64,000 nt of DNA from Paenibacillus sp. GTDB lineage: Bacteria > Bacillota > Bacilli > Paenibacillales > Paenibacillaceae. The stretch is taken from assembly GCA_023512345.1 (NCBI GenBank), contig JAILZT010000009.1, positions 124,001 through 188,000 of the forward strand, written 5' to 3'. The notes beneath the pieces were generated by a model that saw only the letters and a list, made by a program, of their open reading frames with translations, was not told the DNA's origin and ran no database searches. This document shows, piece after piece, positions 59,472-64,000 of the stretch (position 1 is the first letter of the stretch; each line of letters opens with the position of its first letter). The translations under genes were made by a program, and so were the position numbers.

Positions 59472-61430
59472 TTGGCTGTACAAAAGGAAATAGACGAACC
59501 GATTTATTATGGAGATTTTGCAGCAACAAGTGGTATTTCTGTCTTTGCTCAAGATTTTGATGACTTGTTTAGCTATGACGGAGATGACTTGGGTGTAACC
59601 TATACTCATGACCGCTCTGCATTTCGATTGTGGGCGCCAACTTCACAGGAGGCAGAGGTAGTTCTGTACTCTTCCTGGGAAGGTGAAGCTTCGCAAAAAA
59701 TACCTATGACCCGAGAAACTCGAGGGACCTGGACACTAGTGATTAACGAGGATTTAGAGGGAATGTTCTATACATATCGAGTTCGTCTTGGGGAGCAGTG
59801 GAATGAAGCTGTAGATCCGTACGCACGAGCCGTTGGTGTGAACGGAGATCGAGGCGCAATTATCGATATGTCCAAAACCAACCCGGAGCGATGGAGTGAG
59901 CGAAAACAGCTGATTGAAGACCCTGCCGATGCAATTATTTACGAACTGCATCTTCGGGATTTATCTATTCATCCCCAGAGCGGCATGAAGCATAAGGGGA
60001 AATTTCTGGCTCTTACAGAAGAAGGCACTCGGGGGCCTGAAGGTATTTTAACCGGCTTGGATTATATTACGGACCTTGGAGTCACTCATGTGCAACTGCT
60101 GCCTTTCTACGATTTCGCAACTGAAAGCGTAGACGAGACGAAACTTGATCAGCCGCATTATAACTGGGGTTATGACCCCAAAAACTATAATGTTCCAGAA
60201 GGCTCCTATGCTACCGATCCATATGTACCGGGGGTGCGGATTAAAGAATTAAAGAGCTTAATTCAGGCACTGCATGATCGGGGAATTGGAGTTATTATGG
60301 ATGTTGTCTATAACCATGTATATGACGGATATCGAGTCAACTTCACGAAGCTTGTTCCCGGCTACTATCTGCGGTATAAACCGGATGGACGTCTATCCAA
60401 CGGCTCGGGGTGTGGAAATGACTGCGCTACGGAACGCAAAATGATGTCACGGTTTATTGCGGATTCAGTAGTCTACTGGGCCAAAGAATATCATATCGAT
60501 GGTTTCCGGTTCGACTTAATGGGTCTCATGGATATAGATACCATTAACGAAACACGCCGCCGCCTCGACGAAATGGATTATTCGATCCTGACGATTGGAG
60601 AGGGCTGGATCATGGAAACGGAGCTGCCTCCAGAACGGAGGGCCAACCAGAGCCATGCCAATCTTTTGCCGGGAATTGGACATTTTAACGACGGCTATCG
60701 GGATGCTATTAAAGGAAATATATTTCTGCATGACCAAAGAGGATTTATTGGTGGCGGAATAGGCTTTGAACGTAATATAAGAGCAGGAGTAGCCGGAGGC
60801 ATCTTTTATGAGCTTGGACAGGGGCAATATGCTCAAGAGCCGCAGCAATGTGTAAATTTCGTAGAATGTCATGACAATCATACCCTGTGGGATAAAATTA
60901 TCATCTGCTCTCCTGATGAAACAGATGAACAACGCCGAGCTATGCATCGTCTTGCCTCAGCAATAGTGCTTACGAGTCAGGGGATTCCTTTACTTCATGC
61001 AGGCCAGGAATTTATGCGGACGAAGAATGGTGTAGAGAACAGCTATAAGTCACCTGTGGAGATTAACTGGATGGACTGGGAGCGATGCGCGTCACACGGG
61101 GAATCTGTTGCCTATATGAATCAGCTGATTTCATTGCGTAAGGCCCATCCGGCGTTCCGGCTGCGGTCAGGTGATGACATTCGCGACAGGCTTATTTTTG
61201 AAAAGGCTCCCGATCACACGGTTGCGTATACTCTGCGTGATCATGCTGGAGGAGACTCTGCGCAGCATTTATATGTCCTTTATAACGCTGCTTCGCAAGC
61301 GATATCCTTGGCTTTGCCAGAGCTTGGAGATTGGAAAGTGATCTTCGGGGCAGATTTCGTTAGCAAAGTGGAAAAAGATAAGCTAACGGTTAGAGGAATT
61401 GGTATGGTCGTATTAGCTGTACATTCGTGA
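59472..61430 (+). CDS. pulA: Type I pullulanase
   Basis: 652-residue debranching enzyme that hydrolyses alpha-1,6 links in pullulan and branched glycogen or starch fragments. No signal peptide is visible, so it is intracellular. A CBM48-like domain (AFRLWAPTSQEAEVVLY) comes first. The GH13 barrel carries the type I marker YNWGYDPKNYN, then MDVVYNHVY, the nucleophile in FRFDLMG (about Asp346), the acid/base in IGEGW (about Glu376), and CHDNHTLWDK. The start is a TTG after AAAGGGGAAGA. It is a single gene with a hairpin terminator after it. Confidence 0.95.
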   Translation: MAVQKEIDEPIYYGDFAATSGISVFAQDFDDLFSYDGDDLGVTYTHDRSAFRLWAPTSQEAEVVLYSSWEGEASQKIPMTRETRGTWTLVINEDLEGMFYTYRVRLGEQWNEAVDPYARAVGVNGDRGAIIDMSKTNPERWSERKQLIEDPADAIIYELHLRDLSIHPQSGMKHKGKFLALTEEGTRGPEGILTGLDYITDLGVTHVQLLPFYDFATESVDETKLDQPHYNWGYDPKNYNVPEGSYATDPYVPGVRIKELKSLIQALHDRGIGVIMDVVYNHVYDGYRVNFTKLVPGYYLRYKPDGRLSNGSGCGNDCATERKMMSRFIADSVVYWAKEYHIDGFRFDLMGLMDIDTINETRRRLDEMDYSILTIGEGWIMETELPPERRANQSHANLLPGIGHFNDGYRDAIKGNIFLHDQRGFIGGGIGFERNIRAGVAGGIFYELGQGQYAQEPQQCVNFVECHDNHTLWDKIIICSPDETDEQRRAMHRLASAIVLTSQGIPLLHAGQEFMRTKNGVENSYKSPVEINWMDWERCASHGESVAYMNQLISLRKAHPAFRLRSGDDIRDRLIFEKAPDHTVAYTLRDHAGGDSAQHLYVLYNAASQAISLALPELGDWKVIFGADFVSKVEKDKLTVRGIGMVVLAVHS

Positions 61431-61462
61431 ACGATAATGATCGATGAATATCACTTAATATA

Positions 61463-61510
61463 GCATGCAGACTGTTGTACTTTCATGTGCAGGGTCGCAT
61501 GTTTTTTTGG
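61463..61510 (+). terminator. Probable terminator after pulA
   Basis: CATGC...GCATG stem with internal mismatches, followed by seven or eight T residues. Confidence 0.6.
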
Positions 61511-61663
61511 TTTATAAAATTCTCAGAAAATGAAGTAATATGGAATTGTTTGTTATATAGTTAGGTTGAATGTGTCGTTTTGTGTAATTCGTGATATTAT
61601 TCATTACAAAATTGAATTACAGGTGTTAATATTAAGGCACTTATTCCCCTATTCAAGCCTAAC

Positions 61664-61811
61664 AGGAAGCTGCAAAAGTGGCCGAAAGGCCAAGTCGCAA
61701 CTTCCTACTTCGCCGCTTTACAGCGGTATATCAATAACAACGGTGACTGAGAGTGACCCTTTTGAGCGCCGGGAATAAAAGCAAGGACACCACCGCCTTA
61801 ATTTCCGGCGG
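61664..61811 (+). promoter_or_regulatory. Structured leader of gltD (three hairpins)
   Basis: Hairpin 1 (61664-61706) has AGGAAGCTGC/GCAACTTCCT with an inner TGGCC-GAAA-GGCCA tetraloop stem. Hairpin 2 is CCGCT/AGCGG (61713-61726). Hairpin 3 is CGCCGG.../...CCGGCG (61767-61811), with an inner AAGG/CCTT, ending ~18 bases before the Shine-Dalgarno sequence. There is no T-run, so control would act on translation or RNA stability. I do not match it to a known riboswitch class or to a T-box. Confidence 0.6.
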
Positions 61812-61841
61812 CTAATCAGAGAGACTCGGAGGATGACTGAT

Positions 61842-63326
61842 ATGGGTAAAACAACGGGATTTTTGGAGTATGAACGGCAAACACCAGCAGAGTGTGCAAC
61901 GCTGGAGCGAATTAAGCATTGGAATGAATTCTCAGTGCCGATGGAAGAAGAGAAGCTTCGCGAGCAGGGAGCACGGTGTATGGATTGCGGAACGCCGTTC
62001 TGTCATGTTGGACGTGTATTGTCAGGAATGGCTTCGGGCTGCCCTGTGAATAATTTAATTCCTGAATGGAACGATCTGGTGTATCACGGTAACTGGGAGG
62101 TTGCCTTGAAGCGACTGCATAAGACCAATAACTTCCCTGAATTCACTGGTCGCGTATGCCCTGCTCCTTGTGAAGGTTCTTGTACGGTTGGCCTGCACGG
62201 CAAGCCTGTAACAATCAAATCTATCGAGAAGGCTATTGTGGATAGAGGATTTGCGGAGGGTTGGATTGTTCCTGAGCCGCCTCTGGCACGTACCGGTAAG
62301 AAAGTTGCTATTGTGGGCTCCGGTCCTGCGGGTCTTGCCTGTGCTGCACAGCTGAATAAGGCCGGACATACAGTGACCGTATACGAACGGGCTGATCGCA
62401 TCGGCGGTCTGTTAACGTATGGTATTCCGAATATGAAGCTTGATAAGAAAACGGTCCAGCGTCGGGTTGACTTACTTGCGGCAGAAGGAATTACCTTCAT
62501 TACAAATACGGAGATCGGTAAGGACATTACCACTTCCCAACTGAAGGAAGAGTTTGACTCAGTTGTACTCTGCGGCGGATCCACTCAAGCCCGTGATCTT
62601 CCTTTGGAAGGACGCGAGCTGTCGGGTATCCATCAGGCCATGGAGTTTCTGACGCTGAATACCAAAAGCCTGCTCGACTCTGAGTTGGCAGATGGGCAGT
62701 ATTTATCTGCGGCAGGCAAGGACGTAGTGGTTATCGGCGGCGGAGATACGGGTACGGACTGTGTTGCCACATCTATCCGTCACGGTTGTAACAGCGTGAT
62801 TCAGCTTGAGATCATGCCTCAGTCCCCATTGAGCCGTCAAGCGGGTAACCCTTGGCCGGAATATCCAAAGGTGCTTAAGGTAGACTATGGCCAAGAAGAA
62901 GCGGCTTCGTTATATGAGCAGGATCCGCGCCGTTACCTCGTTTCAACGAAGCGGTTTGTCGGAGATGCGGAAGGGCATGTACAGGAGCTGCACACCGTGC
63001 GTATCGAGTGGACCCGTAATGAGGAAGGCCGGATCGTACCGGTTGAAGTTCCAGGTAGTGAAGAAGTGTTCAAGGCACAGCTGGTACTGCTTGCTATGGG
63101 CTTCACCGGACCGGAAGAAACAGCCTTAGAGGGTATGGGCTTAGAGCGGGATGAGCGTTCTAATGTGAAGGCTGAGTTCGGAGAGCAAAAGACAAACGTA
63201 GAAGGCGTGTTCGCCGCAGGCGACATGCGCCGTGGGCAAAGTCTTGTCGTATGGGCAATTAACGAAGGCCGCCAAACGGCTCGTGAGGTTGACCGCTTTT
63301 TGATGGGAGCATCTAACCTGCCTTAA
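61842..63326 (+). CDS. gltD: Glutamate synthase (NADPH) small subunit
   Basis: 494-residue flavoprotein that passes electrons from NADPH through FAD and iron-sulfur clusters to the large subunit, which makes glutamate from glutamine and 2-oxoglutarate. The N-terminal cluster region has [14 protein letters not shown] and [15 protein letters not shown] binding is [17 protein letters not shown], and NADPH binding is [14 protein letters not shown]. The C-terminus has [19 protein letters not shown]. The ATG at 61833 overlaps the Shine-Dalgarno GGAGG, whereas the ATG at 61842 is 9 bases from it and gives the family start MGKTTGF. The large subunit gene is not adjacent. Confidence 0.95.
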   Translation: MGKTTGFLEYERQTPAECATLERIKHWNEFSVPMEEEKLREQGARCMDCGTPFCHVGRVLSGMASGCPVNNLIPEWNDLVYHGNWEVALKRLHKTNNFPEFTGRVCPAPCEGSCTVGLHGKPVTIKSIEKAIVDRGFAEGWIVPEPPLARTGKKVAIVGSGPAGLACAAQLNKAGHTVTVYERADRIGGLLTYGIPNMKLDKKTVQRRVDLLAAEGITFITNTEIGKDITTSQLKEEFDSVVLCGGSTQARDLPLEGRELSGIHQAMEFLTLNTKSLLDSELADGQYLSAAGKDVVVIGGGDTGTDCVATSIRHGCNSVIQLEIMPQSPLSRQAGNPWPEYPKVLKVDYGQEEAASLYEQDPRRYLVSTKRFVGDAEGHVQELHTVRIEWTRNEEGRIVPVEVPGSEEVFKAQLVLLAMGFTGPEETALEGMGLERDERSNVKAEFGEQKTNVEGVFAAGDMRRGQSLVVWAINEGRQTAREVDRFLMGASNLP

Positions 63327-63359
63327 ATACTAGTTAACTAGTCTAGATCAAGCATAAAT

Positions 63360-63395
63360 TAAGCGGGACGCCTTCCGGGGCGTCCGCTTTTGCGT
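63360..63395 (+). terminator. Intrinsic terminator after gltD
   Basis: AAGCGGGACGCC/GGCGTCCGCTT stem with a TTCC loop, followed by TTTT. Confidence 0.88.
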
Positions 63396-63472
63396 TTACG
63401 GACACTCCAAAGTTAATATAAGAGAATAGAAATTATTACAAAGAGACTCCCAAATGGAAGGTATGATAAGCT

Positions 63473-64000
63473 ATGAAATTAATGTTTATTTCCGATATCC
63501 ATGGATCACTTTATTGGCTGGATAAGGCTTTGGAGAAAGTGGGGGAGGAACAGCCGGATCGACTTGTTATGTTGGGTGATTTTCTGTATCACGGTCCTAG
63601 AAATCCGCTGCCTGAAGGTTATGATCCCCAGGGAGTTGCAGCCAGGCTGAACCCCTATGCCTCAACAATCGTCGCTGTACGCGGTAATTGCGATGCCGAA
63701 GTCGATCAAATGCTGCTGGAATTCCCTATGATGGGGGATTACGTAATGATTTTACATGAAGGCAGACGCATTTATGCTACTCACGGACATGGCTTCAGTA
63801 TCGAGCAGTTACCACCCCTTTCGAAGGGAGATATCTTCATTCAAGGGCATACCCATGTACCTGTAGCGGATATAAAAGAAGGCGTATACGTGCTGAATCC
63901 TGGTTCGATATCTCTGCCGAAAGAGAACTATCCGAACAGCTACGCCATCCTGGAGGATGGGCTGTTCAATGTGAAGGATTTTGACGGGAATAGTGTTAAG
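63473..64000 (+). CDS. YfcE/MJ0936-family phosphodiesterase (3' truncated)
   Basis: First 176 codons of a cytoplasmic metallo-phosphoesterase, cut by the window end. It reads MKLMFISDIHGSLYWLDKAL with the metal-binding DxH, then MLGDFLYHGPRN, VRGNCDAEVD (GNCD), YATHGHGF (GHGH-like) and FIQGHTHVPV, all five metal motifs of the family. The family is about 180 residues, so only a few codons are missing. GGAAGG lies about 10 bases upstream of the ATG. Members hydrolyse phosphodiesters of unknown physiological identity. Confidence 0.93.
   Translation, partial: MKLMFISDIHGSLYWLDKALEKVGEEQPDRLVMLGDFLYHGPRNPLPEGYDPQGVAARLNPYASTIVAVRGNCDAEVDQMLLEFPMMGDYVMILHEGRRIYATHGHGFSIEQLPPLSKGDIFIQGHTHVPVADIKEGVYVLNPGSISLPKENYPNSYAILEDGLFNVKDFDGNSVK

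Noticed and set aside
61664..61811. T-box or known riboswitch before gltD
   Set aside because: No T-box consensus (TGGNACCGCG-like) and no terminator; kept only as an unassigned structured leader.

Overview
The window looks like chromosomal DNA of a spore-forming, moderate-GC Bacillota, most likely Paenibacillus. The basis is gene content: a Bacillus-type spore transglutaminase (Tgl), a YesM/YesN two-component pair next to an LplB/YtcP/LipO-type sugar ABC transporter, ald with a PucR-type regulator, a NifI-like PII protein, purine-rich Shine-Dalgarno sequences, and frequent U-tailed intrinsic terminators. No rRNA, tRNA, phage, transposase or CRISPR array is visible. Species assignment is inference.

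Layout. 1-5 kb: end of a siderophore ABC importer (permease cut by the window edge, then ATPase), an M20 carbamoylase/hydrolase, alanine dehydrogenase and its likely activator. 5-12 kb: a membrane GGDEF protein, an ArsR regulator with an AHSA1-domain partner, a secreted lipoprotein, an LCP cell-wall ligase and Tgl. 12-19 kb: sensor kinase, AraC-type response regulator, two permeases and a binding lipoprotein forming one sugar-uptake module. 19.5-21.2 kb: hflX behind a leader that carries a 12-codon ORF, competing hairpins and a terminator. 21-27 kb: polysaccharide cluster (three GT2 enzymes, a flippase, a pyruvyl-transferase-like protein). 27-32 kb: SNF2 helicase coupled to a SWIM zinc-finger protein. 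32-37.6 kb: CPBP protein, membrane-bound AraC regulator, orphan TctC-type binding protein and a KDG permease. 37.6-44 kb: two further glycosyltransferase genes, a protein of about eleven 14-residue repeats, an SDR enzyme, an AI-2E-type permease and a small secreted protein. 44.4-48 kb: OmpR-type regulator, kinase and a beta-propeller lipoprotein, then an orphan PAS protein. 48.5-56.3 kb: a DUF6953-like protein, a UvrD-like helicase, a regulator/membrane-protease pair whose 5' UTR holds a perfect 13-copy hexamer array, a HAD phosphatase, a DUF445 protein and a PII-like protein. 56-64 kb: GT4 enzyme, secreted coiled-coil protein, C39-like protein, type I pullulanase, glutamate synthase small subunit behind a structured leader, and the start of a YfcE-type phosphodiesterase.

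The most interesting non-coding signals are: (1) the hflX leader, whose peptide contains Arg-Val-Arg, resembling macrolide-stalling leader peptides; (2) the TAGTGA x13 microsatellite between a 26-bp palindromic operator and the ribosome-binding site of a regulator gene; (3) two dispersed repeat families, one with a hairpin whose base pairing is largely kept between diverged copies, the other present as ~320-bp inverted copies 50 kb apart; and (4) a promoter followed by an intrinsic terminator in the leader of a secreted coiled-coil protein. Functions are assigned from motifs and family resemblance read by eye; no database search was possible.
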